A DNA stretch of 64,000 bases from Planctomycetaceae bacterium (GCA_041398785.1 JAWKUA010000020.1:62001-126000); one strand, 5' to 3'. Positions 17,269-28,200 are shown, counted from the stretch's first letter. The notes: a model not told the origin generated them from the letters alone. Numbers and translations are program-made.

Positions 17269-18045
17269 ATGGACATTTCCACTGTCATCGGACTGGTGCT
17301 GGCCATCGCACTGGTGCTGGGTTCCATCATGATCGGGGGCGGGCTGGGAGCGTTCATCGACGTTCCGTCGCTGATGATCACCGTCGGCGGCTCGATCGCC
17401 GCCGTGCTGATCAATTTCCCACTGAAGAAGGCGTTTAGCGCGTTCTCCGTTGTAAAAAAATGCTTTTTGTCAAAGCTGCCGACTCCGCCGGAAGTCATCG
17501 GCCAGTTCCGTGACTTCGCCACAACCGCACGTCGGGACGGATTGCTGGCTCTGGAATCGGAAATGGAGAACATCAACGACCCGTTCCTGAAACGAGGTCT
17601 GGAACAGGTCGTCGGCGGGACGTCGAAGGAAGACCTGGCGTCCGCACTGGAAGTCGAAGTCGGTTACATCGAGCAGCGGCACACCTCCGGCAAGAAGATT
17701 ATTGATGCCGTAGCCGCGGCGGCTCCGGCATTCGGGATGATTGGAACTCTGATCGGGCTGGTGCAGATGCTGAAGACTCTCGACGACCCCAGCCAGATCG
17801 GCGGCGGGATGGCGGTAGCTCTGCTGACGACGCTGTACGGAGCCGTCATCGCAAACATGTTCTGCATTCCCCTGGCCGGCAAGCTGGAAGTTCGCAGTCA
17901 GGAAGAAGTCATGATTCGCGAATTGATGATCGCCGGCCTGGTATCGCTCGTCGAAGGCCACGCTCCGCGAGCGGTCGAGGAACGCCTGATGTCGTTCCTG
18001 GCTCCCAAGCATCGAGTCGACGCGACGACTCAGCAGGCCGCATAG
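17269..18045 (+). CDS. motA: Flagellar stator protein MotA
   Basis: A 258-residue stator subunit with four membrane helices that couples ion flow to rotation of FliG. It shows the family pattern (IGLVLAIALVLGSIMIGGGL; DAVAAAAPAFGMIGTLIGLV) with the conserved Pro before TM3 and the Pro/Gly pattern of TM4 (MAVALLTTLYGAVIANMFCI). The cytoplasmic loop holds the charged FliG-facing region (RRDGLLALESEMENINDPFL). A 36-base gap with GGAGGAG separates it from motB. Confidence 0.97.
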   Translation: MDISTVIGLVLAIALVLGSIMIGGGLGAFIDVPSLMITVGGSIAAVLINFPLKKAFSAFSVVKKCFLSKLPTPPEVIGQFRDFATTARRDGLLALESEMENINDPFLKRGLEQVVGGTSKEDLASALEVEVGYIEQRHTSGKKIIDAVAAAAPAFGMIGTLIGLVQMLKTLDDPSQIGGGMAVALLTTLYGAVIANMFCIPLAGKLEVRSQEEVMIRELMIAGLVSLVEGHAPRAVEERLMSFLAPKHRVDATTQQAA

Positions 18046-18081
18046 TGGATTACGGTTGCAGTCTCGCAGGAGGAGTAAACC

Positions 18082-18741
18082 ATGGCAAAAAAAGACTGCT
18101 GTGGCGGGTCAAGCGGTGAGATTCCCGCATGGTTCATGACCTACAGCGACGTGATCACGCTGCTCATGACGTTCTTCATTCTGTTATTGACGTTCGCCAG
18201 CAGCGAACCGGAGGAGTTCGCACAGTTTCAGGTCGTGGCCTTTGGCGGCGGCGGCGGCAGCGGTGCCATCGGCGAGAAGGATGAACTGCTCGACAAGGAT
18301 GCCGTTGTCCTGCGTGACCGTCCCGCCAACGCACGCCGCACCACGCGGGGAGCCGAAACACCGCCGCTGCAGACCGACCCGGCTCAGGTATCGCTGGCGC
18401 GCGGATTGAAATCGCTGCAGGAAACGGACGATCTCGCTGACGCTGAGCGAGTCCGCATGGAGACATCGCTGGCCATCCTGCGTGACGCCGGTGGAAATCC
18501 CACCGCGCAGGCGATTCAGCAGATGCGAATGCTGTCAATTCAGATGAAACACCTGCCGCTGAATCTGCAGTTCTGCGTCGGCGACAGGAACGACGCGGAC
18601 TTCTGCGTCGATCTGGCGCTGTCGATGATCGAAAATTACGGAGTCGATCCCGGCAGAATCAGTGTCAGTGTCGCCGGAGAAGACAAGACTCGCGCCGGCA
18701 AGCTGGAAATGCTGATCTCTCGGGAAGAGGACGCATTTTAG
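18082..18741 (+). CDS. motB: Flagellar stator protein MotB (short)
   Basis: A 219-residue stator subunit. The single helix begins PAWFMTYSDVITLLMTFFIL, with the ion-binding Asp at residue 23. The periplasmic part is short; a degenerate OmpA-like region near the C-terminus (LALSMIENYGVDPGRISVSV) lacks the full peptidoglycan-binding pattern. The ribosome site is strong (AGGAGGAG seven bases before ATG). A second MotB-like gene follows 219 bases downstream, so the pair may act together with MotA. Confidence 0.92.
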   Translation: MAKKDCCGGSSGEIPAWFMTYSDVITLLMTFFILLLTFASSEPEEFAQFQVVAFGGGGGSGAIGEKDELLDKDAVVLRDRPANARRTTRGAETPPLQTDPAQVSLARGLKSLQETDDLADAERVRMETSLAILRDAGGNPTAQAIQQMRMLSIQMKHLPLNLQFCVGDRNDADFCVDLALSMIENYGVDPGRISVSVAGEDKTRAGKLEMLISREEDAF

Positions 18742-18773
18742 TGCTCCGCCAGACTTTGAGTTCGCGGTTGATC

Positions 18774-18799
18774 GTCATTTCCGCGCGGGCGGGAATGAC
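18774..18799. repeat. GTCATT-CCGC hairpin repeat, copy 1
   Basis: GTCATTTCCGC-GCGG-GCGGGAATGAC forms an 11-bp stem with one G-T pair. The same sequence core recurs at 57909-57973. The sequence resembles dispersed REP-type hairpins found in many bacterial genomes. It could also serve as a transcript end after motB. Confidence 0.75.
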
Positions 18800-18862
18800 A
18801 AACCTCTGTACTCAGCTCTGACGGGGCATGAGACCTCAAACAAACTACGAATTTGGAAATAA

Positions 18863-18923
18863 GGCGACTCGTCGCCGCTTTCCGTTTCACTGAATCGGCG
18901 ATTTCCGTTGATTCGAACGACAG
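18863..18923. repeat. Intergenic fold-back element, copy 2 (partial)
   Basis: GGCGAC-TC-GTCGCC at 18863-18876, followed by GCTTTCC, TCGGCG and TTCGAACGACAG, repeats in the same order the blocks of the element at 10185-10248. The outer inverted repeats are not seen here. Confidence 0.6.
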
Positions 18924-18960
18924 CCCGGAATTCGACAACTGCCTGAATTGACGACGCACC

Positions 18961-19713
18961 ATGGCCAGAAAGAAGAAATGCCCATCCGGCCCGAACAACG
19001 GGTATCTGATTTCCTTCGGTGACACGATGACCGCGCTGCTGGCATTTTTCATCGTGCTCAACTCGCTGGCGGAAGAACAAAACGGAGCAGCGCTGCACGC
19101 CGGTACAGGATCATTCATGGAATCCGCAAGCCGGTTCGGGCTGCCGGGAAGTATTCTCAATCAAAAATCGAACCAGCCGTTTCAGCTTACGAATACGTCA
19201 CCAAAATTCGTCGTGCCCGACGAAGACAATCGGGAATCCGAATCCGCCGGCACCGGTCCTGATGACGACCCTGATGACCGGCGAATCATTGACCGCCAGA
19301 AGGAGGACTTTCATCGATTTCTTCAGGAGGTCCGCCGCATCAATCACCTGACGCCGGAAGCCGGTGTCGCCGGGGAAGTCAGTTTCGATATCCTCGCTCG
19401 CCTGCCGAAGGAAGGCCGCCTGATGACCAACGATCTGAAGACTGCGTTGAACGGCATCGGGCCGATGCTGCGGCAGGCGGACTACGCCGTGGAAATCACG
19501 GTCTGGGCCACGACGCCTTCCAAATCCGCCTGGTCTCGCGCCGTGTCGCAGTCGGAGCAACTGATGAAGGAGACGGTCGAATACCTGAGGCTTCCGCCGT
19601 CTCAAATCGCTCGCCTGAAAGCATCCGCCCAGCCATGGATTTCAAAGACGGTCAAGCGGCCGACCGTCTCGGTCAAGCTGACGCGGCTCAAGCCGGCCGA
19701 AATGGTGCCGTGA
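18961..19713 (+). CDS. Second MotB-like stator protein
   Basis: A 250-residue protein with MotB layout: a short basic start, one membrane helix with Asp at residue 21 (YLISFGDTMTALLAFFIVLN), an acidic linker (residues about 85-105), and a C-terminal region that resembles a degraded OmpA-like fold (SRAVSQSEQLMKETVEYLRL). It is clearly diverged from the MotB just upstream but keeps the ion-site Asp. The two may form a heterodimer around MotA, or one may be specialised for another ion or surface. It is the last flagellar gene of this cluster. Confidence 0.85.
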   Translation: MARKKKCPSGPNNGYLISFGDTMTALLAFFIVLNSLAEEQNGAALHAGTGSFMESASRFGLPGSILNQKSNQPFQLTNTSPKFVVPDEDNRESESAGTGPDDDPDDRRIIDRQKEDFHRFLQEVRRINHLTPEAGVAGEVSFDILARLPKEGRLMTNDLKTALNGIGPMLRQADYAVEITVWATTPSKSAWSRAVSQSEQLMKETVEYLRLPPSQIARLKASAQPWISKTVKRPTVSVKLTRLKPAEMVP

Positions 19714-20404
19714 GAAAAATGGTGCCATCCGGGAATGGGGGTGTTGCTGAAGGATCGGTCGATGAAGGCTTGCTGATGTTCGCCGACATTCCTGCGGAGA
19801 CTTCGATCGAATGTGACGTTGCGATCCGACAACCTCGCATCTCCGGTTGTTGATGCCCGGAGGGCAGGCACAACGTCAGCCGGAGCCGACAGGCTCCGGA
19901 AGCTGGTGTCTCCGCGTCCGCAGGCCTGAAAGGCCGACACATGCACTGCGTTTAAGCATGTATCGCCCCTCCGGGGCTTTGGACAGGTATTCGGCATCTG
20001 ACCGGTGGCTCACGCCACCGGCTGACGTTGTGTCGGCCCGCCGGGCCTGAAACGCTGTTCAATCAACAACCCCGTTTTCCGGATGAACCCAAAAATGGCC
20101 CCATAAAATAGTTCCGCCGAAAGCCCGTCCGCGGCAGGACGCGGCTGTCGAGATCGCGGTTCGGACGCCGAGAGAATCCGGACGTCACAGCGTTTAACGC
20201 CCTGCCAACGCAACATCCGATGGCAGACTGTGCGGGTTCTTCAGCTTTTTGCGGACAGCGGATGTGTGTATTCCGATAGAAACGTTGGGCGTTCGCGAAT
20301 GTTCCGTCTGACACGAAATCGAACGCGACGCCGTGATGCCGGTCGTTCGCCATGAATGACACGATCCGAGATTGAACAAACGGTCAGTTGTGAAGGAGGC
20401 AGGG
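19714..20404. other. Intergenic region after the flagellar cluster
   Basis: 691 bases without a convincing gene. The first half is packed with hairpins (see the repeat at 19855-20021). The second half shows no coding pattern and no clear promoter; the ribosome site of the next gene (AGGAGG) is at its end. Confidence 0.65.
19855..20021. repeat. Palindrome cluster (six hairpins)
   Basis: Six short perfect hairpins follow each other: GCCC-GGA-GGGC (19855-19865), CGGAGCC-GACA-GGCTCCG (19881-19898), GGCCT-GAA-AGGCC (19923-19935), ACATGC/GCATGT (19939-19961), GCCCC-TCC-GGGGC plus TTT (19965-19980), and CCGGTGGC-TCAC-GCCACCGG (20002-20021). Such clusters are a familiar kind of intergenic repeat in planctomycete genomes; I cannot test copy number here. 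Confidence 0.8.
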
Positions 20405-20623
20405 ATGCCGAAGTCTGTAAACGTGCTGGCAATTGTCAGAGACGGCCACCGTTATGTCTTCCTTTACGACGACGACAGCATCGATTCCATACTGTCCACC
20501 CTAAGTCAGTACGCCAGCGATCCGGAATTGGATTTCACCTGGCACGACGCCGCCATTCTGGCTCAGCGAGTCCGCTGTCTTCGCGATCAGCGGGTGCCGG
20601 TGGAAAACTCGTCTCCGCTGTAG
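20405..20623 (+). CDS. Small conserved-looking protein upstream of xerC/D
   Basis: A 72-residue soluble protein starting MPKSVNVLAIVRDGHRYVFL. It has a strand-rich first half and an acidic middle (YDDDSIDSILSTLSQYASDP), without signal or membrane segments. AGGAGG lies five bases before the ATG, which favours this start over the in-frame TTG at 20372. It ends three bases before the recombinase start, so both are probably translated from one transcript. I do not recognise a family. Confidence 0.75.
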   Translation: MPKSVNVLAIVRDGHRYVFLYDDDSIDSILSTLSQYASDPELDFTWHDAAILAQRVRCLRDQRVPVENSSPL

Positions 20624-20626
20624 GAA

Positions 20627-21547
20627 TTGCCTGTGCAGTCCGCGATTGCTTCCTTCCTGAACTACCTGCGCGTGGAACGCAATGCGTCGGACCTGACCGT
20701 AAAATCGTACGCAGACGATCTGTCGCATCTGGTCGAGTTCTTCGAGGAACAGAAGGGGCACTTGCCGCACCCGCGCGACGTCGATGTGGGGCAGCTTCGC
20801 AACTACGTCGCGTTTCTGCACGAATGCAACTACGCTCGCAGCACCGTTGCGCGGCGTCTGGCGTGCTTGCGGAGCTTTTTTCGGTACTGCAATCGCGAAG
20901 GGATTTGCGAAAGGAACCCCGCGAAGCCATTGCGAACTCCCCGCGCCGGACGCAGGTTGCCGCATTTTCTGACAACAGAGGAGGTCGGTCGCCTGCTGCT
21001 GATTCCTCCCGCCAACAAGTCTGACGGACTGCGTGATCGGGCGATTCTGGAAACCATGTATTCCGCCGGCCTGCGCGTCGCGGAAACGGTCGGATTGAAT
21101 CTTCAGGACTGGGACCGCGGTGCGGGAATTCTGCGTGTGCTCGGCAAGGGCAGGAAGGAACGCATCGCGCCGGTCGGCAGTTTTGCCACGAAGGCTCTGG
21201 ATCGCTGGCTGGAGGTTCGGCGGCCTGATCCCGACGCCCCCGCGAGCCAGCGCGACGCTCTGTTCCTGAACCGCTTCGGACGACGACTGACGACTCGCAG
21301 CATCGGAAGAATGCTGGAAAAGTACATCGCAACCGCAGGATTGGCGACACAGACGTCGCCGCACACTCTGCGGCACAGTTTTGCGACTCACCTGCTGGAT
21401 GGCGGAGCGGACCTGCGCAGCGTGCAGGAATTGCTGGGACACAAGAGCCTGACGACGACGCAAATTTACACGCACGTCAGCACCAAGCGCCTTCGCGAAA
21501 CCTATGAGAAGGCCCATCCTCACGCGTCCCGCCGGCAATCCGATTGA
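20627..21547 (+). CDS. Tyrosine recombinase XerC/XerD
   Basis: A 306-residue site-specific recombinase, probably resolving chromosome dimers at dif. The N-terminal SAM-like DNA-binding domain covers about residues 1-95. The catalytic set is complete: Arg in SAGLRVAET, Lys in GKGRKER, His-x-x-Arg in HTLRHSFATH, His in LLGHKSLTTT and the Tyr nucleophile in TQIYTHV. The start is TTG 20627 or GTG 20633. Whether it is XerC or XerD cannot be decided from one copy. Genome context shows no integrative element, so a housekeeping role is more likely than a phage integrase. Confidence 0.93.
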   Translation: MPVQSAIASFLNYLRVERNASDLTVKSYADDLSHLVEFFEEQKGHLPHPRDVDVGQLRNYVAFLHECNYARSTVARRLACLRSFFRYCNREGICERNPAKPLRTPRAGRRLPHFLTTEEVGRLLLIPPANKSDGLRDRAILETMYSAGLRVAETVGLNLQDWDRGAGILRVLGKGRKERIAPVGSFATKALDRWLEVRRPDPDAPASQRDALFLNRFGRRLTTRSIGRMLEKYIATAGLATQTSPHTLRHSFATHLLDGGADLRSVQELLGHKSLTTTQIYTHVSTKRLRETYEKAHPHASRRQSD

Positions 21548-22211
21548 CGCACGCCACTTCGTAATCGGCTGACACCCCACAAGCTGCGCCTCGCTGTGCG
21601 CATTTCACAACCGGCTCTCGCCCCGGCCGCTCTCCCGATGCCCGCGTCGCCCTCCGCTGCGCCCTGTGTATGGCGACGGCGCGCTCCCCTTCTGTCTCCG
21701 GCATTCTCACCCGGAGCTGTTCCGGACGTCGATCGTCGCATCGAGTCACGACTTCCGGCGACTCCCCTTTTTTGCGGAAATCGGCCGAATTTCAGACCTT
21801 CTGCAGCACCTGTGGTCTCCCGTCAACTGTTACCTTCATGCATGTCGATTTTTCGCGAAACTCCGGCACAATCGGCACAGATTGCCGTTTGACCAGAACC
21901 ACTTATTCTGGTTATGCTTCTCAAGACTCCTATTCTAATTTTGTTGCGCCAAGCACCTTTCGCAACGAAACGTGGCGGGAATGCGGGTTTTCGCGTTTTT
22001 CTACTGGCGTTTGGGGTGTTTGACGGGGACACAATTTCCGTCTGATTCCTGCGGTGCCACTACGTATGTTCTCGCCCGCAAAATCCTCCTCATCCAATTT
22101 CCCGGGCCAATCCTTTCCCTCGAAGCCTGCCTTGAAACGACGGCCAGCGTGGTTTGCCACACGTGACGTCACTCCAAGTCTGTTTTGAACATTTTCCTCG
22201 AAAGTCGCATC
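21548..22211. other. Long upstream region of the giant protein gene
   Basis: 664 bases without a credible gene, more AT-rich near 21840-22000. It contains a palindrome TTTCGCGAAA (21851-21860) and the inverted repeat at 21892-21912. A possible promoter is TTGACC at 21889-21894 with TTATGC 17 bases downstream, but the -10 match is weak. Confidence 0.55.
21892..21912. promoter_or_regulatory. Inverted repeat ACCAGAA-N7-TTCTGGT
   Basis: Perfect 7-bp arms separated by CCACTTA, centre about 310 bases before the start of the giant gene. It overlaps a weak promoter-like TTGACC. It may be an operator or a transcribed hairpin; nothing proves function. Confidence 0.35.
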
Positions 22212-25200
22212 ATGCTGATTTCCACGTGGATCAAGTCGTTTCGTCGCCAGCTTCAGCCTCGACCACGCCGAATTGATCGCCGGAGATCAGATCGCTCGTC
22301 AAAGCAATCGGAGCTGCTGGAAACGCGAGCTCTACTGGCGGCGCCCACACTGATCGATGTGGAAAGTGGTACGGGAAAGATGATTGCCGAGGATTCGGTG
22401 ATCTCCTTTTCGCCGGACGAACTGGTTCTGAACTTCGATTCCGTTCCGGACCTGGATCCGGCAACCGTCAGTTCGACGACCGTATTTGTGGAAACGCCGG
22501 GAGCCGACGGTGCGTTTGACGGTAACGATGTCGTGGTGCCGGTGACATTTGTGGGGATCGGTGCGAATCCCAATGAGGTGTTGCTGCAGTTCGGCCAGTC
22601 ACTGAAGTCGGACCTGTACCGGATTACGATTCAGGGTGCCGTGGCGAACACGAATGCCGAACCCTTCAACGGAGGAACGGACGATACGTTTGGCTTTGAG
22701 ATCGATCTGCCGACTCCGACACTGATCGCGGCAAAGCCAAATGAAGGTCAGTTTCTCAATCTGGATCCGCTTAAGCCGACAACGATCCTGTCGATTGCTC
22801 CTCGCGAAATCACGCTGCAGTTCCAGCCTGGCGACATCCTGGATCCGGCAACCATCAGCACGTCGACAATTCAGGTGGAACGGGCCGGCTTCGACGGCGA
22901 CTTCGACAACGGAACCACACGAGTTCCCGTGGGCTGGGTCGGCATCGGCGATTCTCCGGAAGAAGTCATCCTGCGATTCGCGGAAAATCTGCCCGATGAC
23001 GACTACCGCATCGTTCTGGATGGTGACGGTACGAATCTGGACAGCGTCACCGTCACACCGATCACGACGGTTCTGGACGAAGTTCTGGGCGACGGCGTGG
23101 ACACAACCGTCAATTTCGAGCTGGAGCTGGGAGCTCGCGTTGTGGCCGTCGTGCCGCAGCCGATCACGCGCAACGGGGCCGGTGCACTGACGCAGCGCCG
23201 GGACCAGATTGTTCTGTATCTGAACGACGACGATCTGGATCTGACGTCGGTTGAGACTCGCGAGTTCTATCAGTTGATCGCGACGATGGACACGCTGGAC
23301 CCGTCGGATGACGTGGTATATCTGCCCAAGGCGTCCGGCGGCGTCGTCTATGACTCTGCCAGCGACACCATCACGCTGACATTCGATTCGAACATCTATC
23401 TGCTGGCCGGACAGGGGTCCTATCGGCTGCGAGTCGGCGTGTTCGACACGCCGGTGTCCAGCACAGTTACGGTCCCTTCAGCGGGCGACGACAATTCCAG
23501 CTTCCTGACGGCTCAGAACCTGGGAACACTGACCGCCGACACTATTTCCGTGACGGCCGCCATTGAGCCTCAGACCGTATTGACGTTTCCGGAACTGCCC
23601 AGCAGCGAAGATGAGCCGGGGCATCGTGATATCGCACCGGAAAGCCATATCGGCGGAGCGGACACCAATCCTGCGATCCCCGTCGTGACCTACTACTTCC
23701 CTGACGAATACGGGACGGTGCTGGGTCAGACGGTGTTCAACCAGATCACCGCCGTCCAGAAGGAACGCGCGCGTGAAGTGTTTGAACTGTTCAGTGAATA
23801 TGCCGGCGTTCAGTTTGTGGAACTCAGCAGCCGGATCGTCGGTGCCGGCGATATCGCCGTGATTACCGGCGACCCGCGCGCGATTGACCCGGCGGTGCCG
23901 CAGGGAGCCGTCAGTCTTGCCGGAAGCCTGCAGGGTTCCGGCGCCACGGCCGCCATCATGAACGGATTTACCAACTACGGAGAAAGTGAATACGGCGGCG
24001 GCTGGTTCACGACCGCGATGCATGAAATCGGCCATACGCTGGGCCTGGGACATGCGTACGACCTGCCGTCCATCATGGGAGCGGGACTGGCAGGATTCTC
24101 CGGCAATCCGGTCGAACCCGTCTTTCCCGGTGACCACGACATCACACACCTGCAGCGACTGTATCGACCGGACAGCACCGACATCGACATGTACTCATTT
24201 ACGCTGTCGGAACCGGGAAGATTCACAGCCGAAGTCATTGCGGAGCGGGCTGCCGCATCAAGCCAGCTCGACAGCGTGCTGCGACTGTACGACAGCAGCG
24301 GCACCCTGATCGCACAAAACGACGACTACTTCAGCGTGGACTCGTTCATCGGTGTCGATCTGGAAGCGGGGACTTACTACGTCGGCGTGAGCAGCACCGG
24401 CAACACGGCATACGATCCGTCAGTTTCGGACACGGGTGCCAACGGCCTGACTCAGGGCAGCTACGAACTTCGCTTCGATTTTGATCGGCAGCAGACGGAA
24501 GTGCTCGTCGACGCGGCCGGTACTCCGCTGGACGGCGATTCCGACGGAATCGCGGGCGGCGTGTTTGAATACTGGCTCACCGCCAGCAGTCCGGCCAACA
24601 CAATCTATATCGACAAAGCCAACGCCGCGGACGGCGCGCAGGACGGCAGCCTGGCTCATCCCTACGCAAATATCGACGACGGACTGGCTGCCGTCTCGGC
24701 GACGACGCGCGTTGTTCGCGTCGTCGGAAACGGCGGTGCTGACGGCGATGCCCTGACAACGGACGACAATGTGCCCTACCTGATCGGCCGCAATGACGCG
24801 TTCGCGGTGCTGCCCGACGGCGCTGATATCAAGGTGCCAAAGGGCGTCACTATGATGGTGGACGCCGGCGCCATTTTCAAAATGCAGTTGACGCACATCG
24901 ATGTCGGCTCATCAGCCCAGGGAATCGACCGCAGCAACGGCGCCTTCCAGACGCTGGGAACTCCGGAAAACAACGTAATCTTCACATCGTATGGAAATGA
25001 TGCCATCGGTGGAGACAGCGACGGCGTCACCGACGGCGCCGCTCCCGGCGACTACGCCGGTATTGTGTTCCGGAATGATTCCGATCGTGAGGAGAACGGA
25101 ATCTTCCTGAATCACATCCAGCAAACCGACTTCACTCACGGAGGCGGGCAGAACTTCGCGGGAGAAGTCTTCGCACCGATTCGGACGGAAACCGCCCGTC

Positions 25201-28200
25201 CGACGATCATGTACAACCGCTTCACACAGAACGCATTCGCCGCCATCTCCGCGGACCCGAACAGCTTTGAGGATTCGCTGAATCGCATCGGCCCCGACAT
25301 TCAATTCAACTTCGTCAATGACAATACGATTAACGGACTGCTGATCCGCACGGACGCCGGACTCGGACAGGAAGGCCTGGAACGGCTGGATGTTCCCGCA
25401 CGGATGGACGACTTCGACATCACTCACATCCTGACCGACAACCTGCTGATTTCCGGCACGCCTGGCGGACTGCTGGATGGTATGGGTCGGACAAACGGGC
25501 GCCTGCAGATTGATCCGGGTGTCGTTTTCAAAGTGGAACGGTCCCGAATTGAAGCAACCCGCGGTGATTCTCAACTGATCGCGGAAGGCACACCGGAACG
25601 CCAGATCATCTTCACGTCGCTGCGAGACGACCGTTACGGAGCCGGCGGGACCTTTGATTCGTCCGGAGACGGCAGTGATACAACACCGGCACCGGGAGAC
25701 TGGGGCGGACTGATCTTTAACGCCGGATCCAGCGCCAGCCTGGACAATGTCTACCTGGCCCACGGCGGCGGACGCATCCCGATTGAAGGCAATTTCGACC
25801 AGTTCAACGCCATCGAAATCCATCAGGCGGACGTTCGCATCGCCCAGAGCCGCATCGAACGCAACGCCTCAGGACGATCAGATACCAACCGCAACGGTCG
25901 CGGTTCCAATGATGCCACCACTATCTTCGTGCGCGGCGCTCAGCCGATCATTGTGGGTAACGACTTCCGTGACAATCTCGGCAGTGTCATCAGCATCAAC
26001 GCGAATTCCATGCAGTCACACCAGCAGGGTGACTACGGAAAGACAACCGGTCTGCTGCAGGCATTCACACAGCTGGAAGACAACTACGGGCCGCTGATCC
26101 GACTGAACACCTATCGAAATAACGCTCTGAACGCGATGGATCTGCGCGGTGAGGAACTGACGACGGAAGTCATCGTCGACGACTTTGACATCGTCCATGT
26201 TCTGACTGACGAAATCTATATCGACAACCTGCACACCTACGGCGGAATGCGGCTGATCAGCAGTCAGGACGGCAGCCTGGTGTTCAAGCTTGCCGGAACA
26301 AATGCCGGCATCACGGCCAATGGGAAAGCGATCGACATTGATGATCGTATCGGCGGCACTCTGCAGATCCTGGGCAACGGCCAGTATCCCGTGATCTTCA
26401 CATCGCTGTTTGATGACAGTATCGGCGCAGGATTCGGACCGGACGGACTCCCCGTCACTGATACAAACAACGACGGCGGTGCCACGACTCCGGCACCGGG
26501 CGACTGGCGCAGCCTGTCACTTCAGGAGTTCGCAAACGACCGAAATGTCCGGCTCGTCCAGGAAAACGAACGAGTTCTGACTGAGGGCAAGGAACAAAAC
26601 GGTGTCCCCGTCGATGCGGAAGTCGTCGGTGTCCTCGCACCCGCGGAAAAACACGGTGATGACAATCGGGCGCTGGGAATTGAAATCTTCGGCTCCATCG
26701 GCCTGGACAATCCGGGTGACGTGGACATCTACAAGTTTGAAGTGGATACCGGCACGGAGGTCTGGTTCGATCTCGATCGCACGGGAAGCTCACTCAATTC
26801 GGTTCTGGAACTCGTTCTGCTGGACGGCACTGTGATCGCCTCGTCCGGTCTCACAGGTGACGGTTCTCTGGGCGGCATTGCCATGCCACTCACCAAACAC
26901 GCCTATCTGGGTCCGGACTACTACACCGTCAATCCGCGCGACGAAGGCTTCCGCGCCGTACTTCCGATCGATCCTGCGGTGGGAGTTAAACAGGAAGCAT
27001 TCTACGTACGCGTCAGAAGTTTCGGCGGCCTGACATCGGGTGAGTACGAGCTGGAAATTCGTCTGCAGCAGCGAGACGAAAAGGCCGGCTCGACCATTCA
27101 GTACGCCGATGTGTCCTACGCGACGAACGGAATCGAAGTCATTGGGCTTCCCCGCCACTCGCCGCTGCTTGGTGAAGCCGGCGAGGCAGGCGACGCATCC
27201 AATACGTTCGGCGGCGCGCAGACGGTCGGAGACCTGCTGGTGTCCGATCGCAAGACACTGTCGATCGCGGGCAACGTGACCGCCCCCGGCGATATCGACT
27301 GGTATCGATTCGACCTCGGTTATGAATACATTCAGTCCATTGGCGGAGTGAACGGCGGACCGAAGACGTTTTCCACAATCTTTGACATCGACTACGCCGA
27401 CGGTCTGACCCGCGGTGACCTGACGCTCAGCGTCTTCGACCAGAACGGAAATCTGATCCTGGTATCCCGCGACTCGGATATTATCGATGATCAGCCTGCG
27501 CCCGGGGAGGGGCAGGATATCGACGATCTGACGCGAGGATCGTTTGGAAAAGCCGATCCGTTCATTGGCCCGGTTCAGTTGCCTGCAGCGACACCCGGGC
27601 AGGATCTGACCTATTTTGTCGCCGTGTCGTCCAACGCGCAGCTCCCGTCACTCCTGAATCAGACCTATACGCTGAACAGTCTGAATCCGCTTGTCCGTCT
27701 GGAACCCATTGATTCCATCGACCGCCTTATCGAAGACCACATCGGGTTTACCGGCTGGACTTCCGGAAGTTCACTGCTTGGCGTGTTCAATTCGATCCAG
27801 CCGACGCAAGGCGGCCTGTTCGACACCACGACACGACTGGCTCTGGACACTTATGTGAAGCCCTTCGAGCTTACAGATGTCGTGTTGTTTGTGTCGGCCG
27901 GCGACAGACTGATGACGGTCGACCCGTTCACCGGCAGTCTGGAAACCAATATCGGAGCTCTGCCGGGCGGGGCTTCTGGGGTGGCCGACATTGAATTTCG
28001 GGATGACGGTCGTCTCTATGGTTACCATGACCTGCCAGGTGCGGGAAACACTGTCGGCAGAGTGATCGAGATCGATTCAGGTAATGCGGGGTTTGCAACC
28101 TACGGCGATGACAGCATCCCTGACGACGCCATGGCCAATCCGCGTAACTTTGAACAGGTTACCTCCGACGATGCCCAGGCCATGGCCTGGCGCACCAATG

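Noticed and set aside
16434..17438. A single 334-residue open frame as an intact FlhB
   Set aside because: It lacks the FlhB N-terminus, and after about residue 190 it leaves the family sequence and runs into the start of motA in another frame.
20053..20404. Possible promoter or RNA gene before the 72-residue protein
   Set aside because: No consensus boxes, hairpins or conserved motifs stood out.
21548..21900. Short open frames after xerC/D as small genes
   Set aside because: They have no ribosome sites, biased composition and overlap each other on both strands.
24500..24760. Arg-rich frames antisense to the giant gene
   Set aside because: Typical shadows of GC-rich codons; no start signals.
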